Part shown: piece by piece, positions 17,899-24,507 of the stretch
Position numbering within the stretch: the stretch's first letter is position 1
Layout of the letters: every line of letters begins with the position of its first letter
DNA from: JAWOFN01 sp046497505 [NCBI: bacterium]
GTDB taxonomy: Bacteria > Blakebacterota > Blakebacteria > Blakebacterales
NCBI GenBank assembly: GCA_046497505.1
Contig: JAWOFN010000099.1
Coordinates: 1-37,579 of the forward strand
Length of the DNA stretch: 37,579 bases
Reading direction: 5' to 3'
The notes under the pieces: model-generated
The model's input: only the letters and a program-made list of their open reading frames with translations
The model's database searches: none
What the model was told of the DNA's origin: nothing
Program-made: the position numbers and the translations under genes

Positions 17899-19283
17899 GT
17901 CTGTGGCAGAGGATCAGCCGGATCGAGCTGGGAGGGAGGACGGACGGTTCGGACCGAAGGGCCTACTGGATCGCCGGGGGGGCGGCCGCTCTGCTCCTCC
18001 TGGTCCTGGTCCCCCTGGTCACCCTGGGCGGCGGGACCGAGGCCGTACTCGCGGTCCGGGCCGAGAGCCGGGAGTTCGTGGCCGCGGTGGTGGAGCGGGG
18101 ACCCCTGAAGGCTGCGGTGACCACGACCTACAACGCCCCCCGGATGCGTCGGGGAGGTGGGCCCCAGATCGTGGAACTCGTCCCCGAGGGGGCCTACGTG
18201 GAGCCGGGGGACCTGGTGGTACGCTTCGACGACTCCGATCTCCAGGAGAGGCTCCGCCAGGAGGAGAACCAGCTTGCCCGCTCCCAGGCGGAGTACGACA
18301 TGACGAAGGCCCGGCAGGAGAGTCAGATGGCCTCCCTCCAGGCACAGCTGGAGCAGACCGAGCATTCCCACGAACAGGCCCGTCTCAACCTCCAGCGCAT
18401 GGAATTCGAGTCCGAGGTGCGCAGGCGTCAGGAGGAGCTCAGCTTCGAGAAGAGCGTCCTGGCCCTGGAGCGGGCCCGGGAGAACATCGAGAACACGAAG
18501 CGGCAGAACGAGGCCCGGCTCCAGCAGCTCCAGGTGCGGCTCGAGCGGCGCCGCCGTGACGTGGAGGAGATCAAGCAGGAGCTGGAGCAGACCAGCCTCT
18601 ACGCCACCCAGCCCGGCCTGGTCACCTATGAGATGACCTGGGGCCCCAGCGGCCGCACCAAGGTGAAGGTCGGGGACTCTCCCTGGGGAGGGCAGGCCAT
18701 CGTCTCGATCCCCGACCTCTCCACCATGACGGTGAACGCGGAGATCAGCGAATTGGACGTACGGCGGGTGGCCGCGGGGCAGGAGGTCCTGATCCGGGTG
18801 GATGCCTATCCCGACACCGTCTATACCGGCCGTATCACCGAGGTCAGCCCGCTGGCCCGGAGGGTGGGCTCCTCCCAGCTCAAGGTCTTCGACGGCGTGG
18901 TGGGCATCCAGGGTTCCGACCTGAGACTTCGGCCGGGCATGACCGCGACGGTCAGCATCATCACGGACTATGCGCGGCAGGCGGTGGTGGTCCCCCGGGA
19001 GGCGGTCTTCCGCCGGGGCGATGAGGCCCTGGTCTACCGCCTGGACGGGGGGATCGAAGAGGTGCCGGTGGAACTCGGGCCGGAGAACGGCAGCCACATC
19101 GTGATCCGCAGCGGTCTCGAGTCCGGGGCCCTGGTGGCTCTCAGGGACCCCCACCGGCCTCTTGAGTCCCTCGAGACCGCCGGGGCGGAGGCCCTCACCC
19201 AGCAGCGGCAGGCCGGCGGATCGGGGGGCGGGGACGCCATGATGACTCCCGGTCCCGGCATGCGGATGCGGATCTTTCGATAG
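17895..19283 (+). CDS. Membrane-fusion protein (MacA/HlyD-like), second of three
   Basis: 462-aa periplasmic adaptor with a membrane anchor at about 25-46 (GGAAALLLLVLVPLVTLGGG). It also has a barrel-sandwich half (IVELVPEGAYVEPGDLVVRFD), a helical hairpin (about 115-240) and a beta-barrel domain (MTVNAEISELDVRRVAAGQ, LRLRPGMTATVSIITDYA). It parallels the genes on either side domain for domain, so the three probably arose by duplication and diverged. It is translationally coupled to the first adaptor by a 4-nt overlap and lies 15 nt before the third. Whether the three form a mixed hexamer or serve different partners cannot be read from sequence. Confidence 0.87.
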   Translation: MSLWQRISRIELGGRTDGSDRRAYWIAGGAAALLLLVLVPLVTLGGGTEAVLAVRAESREFVAAVVERGPLKAAVTTTYNAPRMRRGGGPQIVELVPEGAYVEPGDLVVRFDDSDLQERLRQEENQLARSQAEYDMTKARQESQMASLQAQLEQTEHSHEQARLNLQRMEFESEVRRRQEELSFEKSVLALERARENIENTKRQNEARLQQLQVRLERRRRDVEEIKQELEQTSLYATQPGLVTYEMTWGPSGRTKVKVGDSPWGGQAIVSIPDLSTMTVNAEISELDVRRVAAGQEVLIRVDAYPDTVYTGRITEVSPLARRVGSSQLKVFDGVVGIQGSDLRLRPGMTATVSIITDYARQAVVVPREAVFRRGDEALVYRLDGGIEEVPVELGPENGSHIVIRSGLESGALVALRDPHRPLESLETAGAEALTQQRQAGGSGGGDAMMTPGPGMRMRIFR

Positions 19284-19298
19284 GCGCGGGATGAGCAG

Positions 19299-20615
19299 AT
19301 GAAGAAACTGATCAAGGATCGGATCTACCTGGGCATGCTCCTGGTCCTGGCGGCCGCCGGCGTCGCCTGGGCCACGGGTGCCTTCAGCGACTCCTACAGG
19401 GACCTGGAGTTCGCCACCGCCTCCCGCGGCTCGTTCGTGCTGGACGTGGTGGTGCGCGGCGAGCTGAAGGCGGAACGCTCCCGCTCCATAAGGGTCCCCT
19501 CCATCCGCGGTCGGACCCAGGTGGTCTGGCTGGCGCCGGAGGGGGAAGCCGTGGAGTCGGGGCAGGTGGTGGCCCGGCTGGACACCGGGGATCTGGAGAA
19601 CCGGCTGGACCAGCGGCAGCAGGAGCTGGAGACTGCCATGAGCAACCTGGACAACTTCCTGGCCAGCAAACCGGGTCAGATCCGGCAGGCGGAGAACGGC
19701 GTGACCACCGCGGAGCTGGACCTGGAGGCCGCGCAGATACAGCTCGACCTCTCCGAGTTCGAATCGGAACAGCAGCAGGAGCAGCGGAGGCTCGCCTACG
19801 AGAACGCCCTCCTGAACCTGGACAACGCCGAGCGGGAGCTGGAAGCCATCCGCACCAAGCTGGAGGTGGAGGAACGGCAGCTCCGCACCGACATCCGGAA
19901 GCGCCAGCAGCGGGTGGACGATGTGAAGGAGCAGCTGGAGGCGGCGGAACTCACCGCCCCCATCTCGGGGATCCTGATCTACGGGGAGAACTTCTCGGGG
20001 GGATCGGAGGGGACGCGCAAGGTCCGGGTGGGCGACTCCGCCCACCGCGGCCAGACCATCCTTCAGATCCCCGACCTCACGGAGATGCTGGTGGAGATGA
20101 AGGTGGCCGAGGGGGACTACCGGAAGGTTGCTCCCGGTCAGGGGGTGGAACTCCGGATCGACGCGATCCCCGACGTGACCTTCACCGGCACCGTGGAGGA
20201 ACTCTCCGCCCTCGCCAACTTCGACCCGGAGAGGCGGGCCGGCATGTTCGAGGCCGTGGCCCGCCTGGACAGCGTGGAGCCGGGCATGCGGCCCGGGATG
20301 ACCGCTTCGGTCCGGATCATCACCGATGAGGTCCAGGATGCCCTCTACATCCCGAACCGGGCGGTCTTCGAGGTGGAGGGGGAGACGGTGGTCTTCCCCC
20401 GCTCGCAGCTGCCCCGGCCCCGGGTCGTGCGTCTGGGGGAACGGAACATGAACGCGGTCGAGGTCCTGGAGGGTCTCGAGGAGGGCGAGGAGGTCGCCCT
20501 GGAGGATCCAAGGAGGACAGGGGAGGAATCGCAGGCGGCCTCACCGCTCCCCGGTGGTGCCTCCTCCACACGTCCGGGCAACAGTCCCGCCGGGAATCCC
20601 GGCGGTCGACGGTAG
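19299..20615 (+). CDS. Membrane-fusion protein (MacA/HlyD-like), third of three
   Basis: 438-aa periplasmic adaptor with an N-terminal anchor (about 7-25), then [27 protein letters not shown] (barrel-sandwich, in two motif blocks) and a helical hairpin (about 105-215). The second lipoyl half contains ELTAPISGILIYGENFSGG, and the beta-barrel domain ends with MRPGMTASVRIITDEVQDA. The C-terminal 30 residues are S/G/P-rich. It is closest in layout to the second adaptor. The gene stands directly in front of the permease gene (15-nt gap), the usual MacA-MacB order. Confidence 0.88.
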   Translation: MKKLIKDRIYLGMLLVLAAAGVAWATGAFSDSYRDLEFATASRGSFVLDVVVRGELKAERSRSIRVPSIRGRTQVVWLAPEGEAVESGQVVARLDTGDLENRLDQRQQELETAMSNLDNFLASKPGQIRQAENGVTTAELDLEAAQIQLDLSEFESEQQQEQRRLAYENALLNLDNAERELEAIRTKLEVEERQLRTDIRKRQQRVDDVKEQLEAAELTAPISGILIYGENFSGGSEGTRKVRVGDSAHRGQTILQIPDLTEMLVEMKVAEGDYRKVAPGQGVELRIDAIPDVTFTGTVEELSALANFDPERRAGMFEAVARLDSVEPGMRPGMTASVRIITDEVQDALYIPNRAVFEVEGETVVFPRSQLPRPRVVRLGERNMNAVEVLEGLEEGEEVALEDPRRTGEESQAASPLPGGASSTRPGNSPAGNPGGRR

Positions 20616-20630
20616 GGAAAGGGAACGGCC

Positions 20631-21872
20631 TTGTATCTGGGTGAGAGTGTCAGCCTGAGCGTGCAGGGGCTCCAGAGCCACAAGCTGCGGAGCTTCCTCA
20701 CCATGCTGGGCATCATCTTCGGTGTGGCGGCGGTGATCGCCATGCTCTCCATCGGGGAGGGCGCGAAGCAGGAGGCCCTGGAGCAGATCAAGCTCATGGG
20801 CATCGACAACGTCATCGTCCGGGACACGGGGGTGACCGGCGGGGACGCCGCCGCCGAGGAGCAGCGCAGCAATTTCAGCCTGGGGCTCGACCTGGAGGAC
20901 GCAGCGGCGGCCGCCGAGGTGCTCCCCTCGGTGATTGCGGTGGCACCCCAGAAGGAGTACGCCCTCAACGCCTCGTACGGGGATCGGACGGTGCAGACCA
21001 CCATCCTCGCCACCACCCCCGACTACGCCAGGATCTACAACTTCACCCCCACCAGCGGGTCGTTCGTAACCGACACGGACATCCGGGACCGGGCCCAGGT
21101 CTGCGTGCTGGGTGCGGGTATCAAAGAGGACCTCTTCTATTACCGGGACCCGGTGGGTGAGAAGATCCGGCTGGGTGACGAGTGGTTCACGGTGGTGGGC
21201 GTCATGGAGCGCAGGGCGGTCTCGGCCGGGACCAGTGCCGACGTGGTGAACCGGGACGTGAACCGGGACGTGTACGTCCCCATATCCAGTGCCCACTCCC
21301 GCTTCCAGCTGCCCCCCCTGGCCAGCCGGGTGGATCAGCTGACCCTGAAGGTGGGGGATGCGGGTCAGATCAGCGAGACCGCGGTCATCCTGAACCGGAT
21401 GCTGGTGCGTCGTCACAACGAGGTGCAGGACTTCCGCATCATCATCCCCGAAGAGCTCCTGCGTCAGAGTCAGGAGACCCAGCGGATCTTCAACATCGTC
21501 ATGGGCGCCATCGCCGGGATCAGCCTGCTGGTGGGAGGCATCGGCATCATGAACATCATGCTGGCCACGGTCCTCGAGCGTACCAAGGAGATCGGCATCC
21601 GCCGGGCGGTGGGGGCGACCCGCCGGGACATCATGTCCCAGTTCCTGGTGGAGTCGATCTTCCTCTCCTTCCTGGGCGGTCTCATCGGGATCGGTCTGGG
21701 CTTCGGGCTCACGAAGATCATCAGCCTCTACGCCCAGTGGTCCACCCTCGTCTCCGGTTTCGCGGTGCTGCTCGCCTTCGGGGTCTCGGCGGCGGTGGGT
21801 ATCGTCTTCGGCGCCTACCCGGCGGCGAAGGCGGCGAAGCTGGATCCTATCGAATCGCTGCGCTACGAGTGA
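20631..21872 (+). CDS. MacB-like ABC transporter permease (FtsX family), TTG start
   Basis: 413-aa type VII ABC permease without a nucleotide-binding domain. The first membrane helix (about 19-40, HKLRSFLTMLGIIFGVAAVIA) is followed by a periplasmic MacB_PCD-type domain (about 45-275). The FtsX domain supplies three membrane helices (from about 285) and the hallmark segment ERTKEIGIRRAVGATRRDI; the C-terminus is YPAAKAAKLDPIESLRYE. Such permeases need a separate or fused ATPase, and none is encoded next to it here, so the ATPase must be supplied elsewhere. The start is TTG at 20631 behind an AGGGAAAGGGAA purine tract. Its last 10 bp overlap the convergent GT2-methyltransferase gene. Confidence 0.9.
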   Translation: MYLGESVSLSVQGLQSHKLRSFLTMLGIIFGVAAVIAMLSIGEGAKQEALEQIKLMGIDNVIVRDTGVTGGDAAAEEQRSNFSLGLDLEDAAAAAEVLPSVIAVAPQKEYALNASYGDRTVQTTILATTPDYARIYNFTPTSGSFVTDTDIRDRAQVCVLGAGIKEDLFYYRDPVGEKIRLGDEWFTVVGVMERRAVSAGTSADVVNRDVNRDVYVPISSAHSRFQLPPLASRVDQLTLKVGDAGQISETAVILNRMLVRRHNEVQDFRIIIPEELLRQSQETQRIFNIVMGAIAGISLLVGGIGIMNIMLATVLERTKEIGIRRAVGATRRDIMSQFLVESIFLSFLGGLIGIGLGFGLTKIISLYAQWSTLVSGFAVLLAFGVSAAVGIVFGAYPAAKAAKLDPIESLRYE

Positions 21873-23290
21873 GCGGGGCGGACCTCACCGGGCCTGCGTG
21901 CCACGACGATCCAGGAGAGACCGAACGGCGGCGGGAGCAGGCGCTCCAGCCTGATGAGGGGCATGAGGAGCAGGAAGAGGCGGACCTGCCAGGTGCGTAT
22001 CCTCCGCCGCCGGAGCAGCCCGCCGGTCGCTGCCCAGCCCGCCGCTCCGGGGGCGTTGAAGGCCTTCACCGAGACCGGGTTGAGTCCGGCCCCTTCCACC
22101 AGTTCGCGGACCTGTACCCGGCTGTAGCGCCGGTGTCGTCCCATGCTCCGGTCGAGAGGACCGAAGAGCCGGGGATGGGCGGGCAGGACCAGGATGAGGT
22201 GCCCTCCCTCCGCGAGGCGGTCGGCCAGGTCGGTGACCGCCCGGCCATCCTCCTCCAGCCGTTCCAGGGTCCCGCTGCAGAATACGGTGTCGAAGCGGCC
22301 GTCGGGGCCGCCGCCGCGGCCGGGACCCCATTCCACGACTTCCACGTTCGGCCGGTGTCCGAAGCGGGTGTCCAGTCGGCGGACCGCCTGCTCGTCGCTG
22401 TCGGCGATCACCAGCCTCCTCTGCTGCACGAGCTGCCGGTAGAGCCCGCTGGAACCGCCTTCCGTCAGCAGGACGCTCTCCCCGACCCCCCCTTCCACCC
22501 GCTGGAGGAGTTCACGGTGGTAGGGCCCCATCTTGCCGAGGGCGTAACGGGCGGAGGCCTCGGGACCGGCGGCGGGCGACTCGAGGAGACCGGCCCGGAG
22601 GATGGTGCCGACGGCCCGGACGGCGTCCCACCAGCGGATCTTCTTCCCCTCGTCGTAGGATCGGCCCGAATAGCGGATGGGGACCTCGAAGACCCGGCAG
22701 CCCAGCTTCCCCAGTTTCACCGTGACCTCCGGTTCGAACCCGAATCGCTCGGACCGGATCCGCATCTTCTTCAGGATGTCGGTACGGACCACCTTGAAGC
22801 AGGTCTCCATGTCGGTGAGGTTCAGGTTGGCGAAGAGGTCGGCGAGGGCGGTGACCAGGCGGTTGCCCAGGGCGTGCCAGAAGAAGAGGACCCGGCGTTC
22901 CGGTGACTGGAAGCGGGAGCCGTATACAGCATCCGCACGGTCGTCCAGTAGGGGGGCGAGGAGCCGGGGGATATCTGCGGGGTCGTATTCCAGGTCCGCG
23001 TCGTAGACGAGGGTGAGAGTACCCGTGGCGTGTTCGAGGCCGGTTCGGAGGGCCGCGGTCTTGCCGCGGTTCTCCGAATGTCCCACCACACGCAGGGGAC
23101 GGGGACTCTGATCCGCCAGGCGGGAGGCGATCCCTGCCGAGCCGTCTGTGGAGCCGTCGTCGATGACGATGAGGTCGTACGGGATGGGGATATCCACCGA
23201 CCACAGCCGGCGGAGTGCGGTCTCGAGGGTCGCCGCCTCGTTGAAGCACGGCACGAGGATGGAGAGGGACTCTCCTGTGCTGCGGGTCAT
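21863..23290 (-). CDS. Bifunctional GT2 glycosyltransferase - SAM methyltransferase-like fusion
   Basis: 475 aa. Residues 1-230 are a DPM1/dolichyl-phosphate-mannose-synthase-like GT2 domain: SILVPCFNEAATL, IVIDDGSTDGS (DDG, 44-46), the metal-binding YDADLEYDP (97-99), and DMETCFKVVRTDIL. Residues about 270-400 resemble a class I methyltransferase, with an acidic strand-2 loop (VIADSDEQ), FDTVFCSGTLERLEED and the subgroup motif HPRLFGPLDRSMGRHRRYS. The SAM-binding motif I (LLTEGGSSGLY) is a weak match to the usual E/D-x-G-x-G-x-G, so methyl transfer is uncertain. A hydrophobic C-terminal stretch (about 436-447) may associate with the membrane. No clear ribosome-binding site precedes the ATG at 23290, which is 21 nt after the HTH gene. 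Confidence 0.85.
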   Translation of the reverse strand: MTRSTGESLSILVPCFNEAATLETALRRLWSVDIPIPYDLIVIDDGSTDGSAGIASRLADQSPRPLRVVGHSENRGKTAALRTGLEHATGTLTLVYDADLEYDPADIPRLLAPLLDDRADAVYGSRFQSPERRVLFFWHALGNRLVTALADLFANLNLTDMETCFKVVRTDILKKMRIRSERFGFEPEVTVKLGKLGCRVFEVPIRYSGRSYDEGKKIRWWDAVRAVGTILRAGLLESPAAGPEASARYALGKMGPYHRELLQRVEGGVGESVLLTEGGSSGLYRQLVQQRRLVIADSDEQAVRRLDTRFGHRPNVEVVEWGPGRGGGPDGRFDTVFCSGTLERLEEDGRAVTDLADRLAEGGHLILVLPAHPRLFGPLDRSMGRHRRYSRVQVRELVEGAGLNPVSVKAFNAPGAAGWAATGGLLRRRRIRTWQVRLFLLLMPLIRLERLLPPPFGLSWIVVARRPGEVRPAHS

Positions 23291-23311
23291 GGTAGGTGGC
23301 GGCCGGCCCGT

Positions 23312-23500
23312 TCAGCTCTCACGCGAGCCGCTGCTCACCTCGTGCTTCTTGAGCCACTCGACCACAGCGTCGTAGTCGTAGCGGACGGTGCGCCCCACCT
23401 TGATGTAGGGGAGCCCCTTCTCCTTGCGCCAGTTGTTCAGGGTGGACTTCGAGATCCCGAACGCCTGGCAGATCTGATCGGTGTTCATTATCCCGGGCAC
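23312..23500 (-). CDS. Small excisionase/MerR-type helix-turn-helix DNA-binding protein
   Basis: 62 aa, essentially one HTH_17-type domain: MNTDQICQAFGISKSTLNNW (recognition helix), then the wing GLPYIKVGRTVRYDYDAVVEW. The start is the GTG at 23500, with an excellent AGGAGGTG in front of it at normal spacing; the ATG four codons in is the alternative. No integrase or other mobile-element gene is nearby, so a role as an excisionase is unlikely; a small transcription factor fits better. It shares a transcript with the GT2-methyltransferase fusion and is divergent from hsp20 across 456 bp, so both neighbours are candidate targets. Target is inference. Confidence 0.8.
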   Translation of the reverse strand: MPGIMNTDQICQAFGISKSTLNNWRKEKGLPYIKVGRTVRYDYDAVVEWLKKHEVSSGSRES

Positions 23501-23562
23501 CGCAGCACCTCCTGGTTGGACCTGTATGGTCTCCTCCCCCGGACAGCTTACACTTACTAGCT

Positions 23563-23590
23563 ATTATAAGGACTGTAATGGGTACAACAA
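23563..23590 (-). promoter_or_regulatory. Sigma70-type promoter for the HTH / GT2-methyltransferase unit
   Basis: On the minus strand a TTGTTG -35 box (23590-23585) and a perfect TATAAT -10 box (23568-23563) are separated by 16 nt. The predicted start is near 23556, giving a leader of about 55 nt to the GTG at 23500. The AT-rich patch stands out sharply from the surrounding GC-rich DNA. Confidence 0.7.
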
Positions 23591-23776
23591 GGACCTTTTA
23601 GCTTCACGTAGGTGGGGAGAAGGACCAGAAAGCGTCAGGAGGTGACCAGGATGTCAGCGGGGCATTCGGAAGACAGAATGGCACAGATGGCTGCCGATCT
23701 GACCAACTCATGCCCGCATGGCAGCGATACGCATCCTCGGGGGGGAGACACCTTCGGGGACGGTTGCGGCATGAGG

Positions 23777-23785
23777 TGGTATAAT
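23777..23785 (+). promoter_or_regulatory. Extended -10 promoter upstream of hsp20 (P1)
   Basis: TGGTATAAT is an extended -10 element (TGN plus a perfect TATAAT at 23780-23785). No good -35 box is present at 16-18 nt, as is usual for extended -10 promoters. The predicted start is near 23792, giving a leader of about 165 nt to the hsp20 ATG. Confidence 0.5.
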
Positions 23786-23802
23786 CCGTTGCTGTACAAC
23801 GG
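23786..23802. promoter_or_regulatory. Inverted repeat at the P1 start site, possible operator
   Basis: CCGTTG-CTGTA-CAACGG is a perfect 6-bp dyad that begins directly after the -10 box and spans the predicted transcription start. It resembles neither CIRCE (TTAGCACTC dyad) nor HAIR (CTTGAGT dyad). The position fits repressor binding; the regulator is unknown, the neighbouring HTH protein being one candidate. Confidence 0.42.
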
Positions 23803-23834
23803 GATGCAAGGCTCTCCCCCTCGATGGCGAGCTG

Positions 23835-23860
23835 TTGGCACGCAATTTGATTGCTATATA
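23835..23860 (+). promoter_or_regulatory. Second promoter-like element for hsp20 (sigma54-like / sigma70-like)
   Basis: TGGCACG-CAAT-TTGAT (23836-23851) matches the sigma54 -24/-12 consensus TGGCACG-N4-TTGCW at all conserved positions except the -12 C. The same stretch holds TTGGCA (23835-23840) and TATATA (23855-23860) 14 nt apart, a short-spaced sigma70-like pair. Either reading gives a start about 80-100 nt before the hsp20 ATG. Confidence 0.35.
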
Positions 23861-23879
23861 GGGCGGAAGATACGAACCC

Positions 23880-23940
23880 GCGCGGACGCCAAAGGCGCTC
23901 CGTGCCGAGCGAACGAGGATCAGCGAGTGCCGCAGGGCAC
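23880..23940 (+). promoter_or_regulatory. Structured 5' leader of hsp20: two hairpins directly upstream of the RBS
   Basis: The first hairpin (23880-23905) pairs GCGCGGACGCC with GGCG-c-TCCGTGC around an AAA loop: 11 bp, one bulged C, one G-U. The second (23927-23940) is GTGCC-GCAG-GGCAC and ends on the base before the AGGAGG ribosome-binding site (23941-23946). It could modulate translation or mRNA stability. The RBS itself is not clearly sequestered in these helices, so a thermometer role is only a possibility. Confidence 0.45.
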
Positions 23941-23956
23941 AGGAGGATCGAGAAAG

Positions 23957-24403
23957 ATGACACTGGTACGCTGGCAGCCTGAGCGCGACCTGCCGTGGAA
24001 CGCACAGCGTGACATCAGCAGGCTCTTCGACGACATGTGGAACCGTCCGACCCGGGGGCGCCGCCAGGAGGGCGCCTGGTATCCGGAGGTGGACATCGAG
24101 GAGCGATCCGACGCCTTCGTGGTGGAGATGGATGTCCCCGGTATGGACCGGGAGGAACTCAAGGTCACCATGGAGAACAACACCCTGGTGATCCGGGGTG
24201 AGCGCAAGCAGGAGCGCACCGGGGAGAAGCAGGACTACCACGTGGCGGAGCGTCAGTACGGGACCTTCCAGCGGGCCTTCAGCCTGCCCCAGAGCGTGGA
24301 CAGCTCCAAGATCCGCGCCACCTACAGGGACGGGGTGCTGGGGATCACCCTCCCCAAGTCGGAGGAGGCGAAGCTCCGCGAGATCGACATCGACATCAAG
24401 TAG
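23957..24403 (+). CDS. Hsp20 / alpha-crystallin small heat-shock protein
   Basis: 148-aa ATP-independent holdase that binds unfolding proteins as an oligomer in the cytoplasm. The alpha-crystallin domain occupies about 40-140: WYPEVDIEERSDAFVVEMDV, PGMDREELKVTMENNTLVI, RGERKQE, YGTFQRAFSLPQSVD and the conserved YRDGVLGITLPK. The N-terminal arm is short, containing RDISRLFDDMW. The ATG at 23957 follows AGGAGG by 10 nt and gives the normal family length. It is the first gene of a proteostasis block with dnaK, a DksA-like gene and clpB, but a strong hairpin separates it from dnaK. Regulation looks elaborate (dual promoter elements, dyad operator, structured leader). Confidence 0.93.
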   Translation: MTLVRWQPERDLPWNAQRDISRLFDDMWNRPTRGRRQEGAWYPEVDIEERSDAFVVEMDVPGMDREELKVTMENNTLVIRGERKQERTGEKQDYHVAERQYGTFQRAFSLPQSVDSSKIRATYRDGVLGITLPKSEEAKLREIDIDIK

Positions 24404-24432
24404 CAGCAGAAGCAGGCGATCACACACGCATG

Positions 24433-24458
24433 CCCCGCCGGCCCGCGTGCCGGCGGGG
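24433..24458 (+). terminator. Strong hairpin between hsp20 and dnaK, possible terminator/attenuator
   Basis: CCCCGCCGGC and GCCGGCGGGG form a perfect 10-bp all-GC stem around a 6-nt loop, 30 nt after the hsp20 stop. The following TCGTGCTTCC is only weakly T-rich, so termination may be partial, or the hairpin may protect the hsp20 3' end. Confidence 0.5.
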
Positions 24459-24507
24459 TCGTGCTTCCATCGACGCTCCCGCAGTCTCCTGAGTGAGGTA
24501 ATCGAAC

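Larger units (their letters stand above)
23651..23956 (+). other. hsp20 leader; in-frame upstream ATG with near-perfect Shine-Dalgarno
   Basis: This part of the 456-bp intergenic stretch 23501-23956 is an open frame continuous with hsp20. The ATG at 23651 is preceded by AGGAGGTGA, a near-perfect anti-16S match, and would extend Hsp20 by 102 residues. The codons here lack the strong G/C third-position bias of the neighbours, and the peptide (Cys-, Gly- and Arg-rich, no recognisable domain) looks non-coding. It also contains promoter-like and hairpin elements described separately. It is most likely a regulatory leader, but the start signal is too good to ignore. Confidence 0.35.

Noticed and set aside
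23709-23720. CATGC-CC-GCATG palindrome in the hsp20 upstream region
   Set aside because: Short and located upstream of the extended -10; likely chance in this composition, so not reported as an operator.
23501-24507. CIRCE or HAIR operators upstream of hsp20 or dnaK
   Set aside because: Searched by eye for the TTAGCACTC and CTTGAGT dyads; neither is present.
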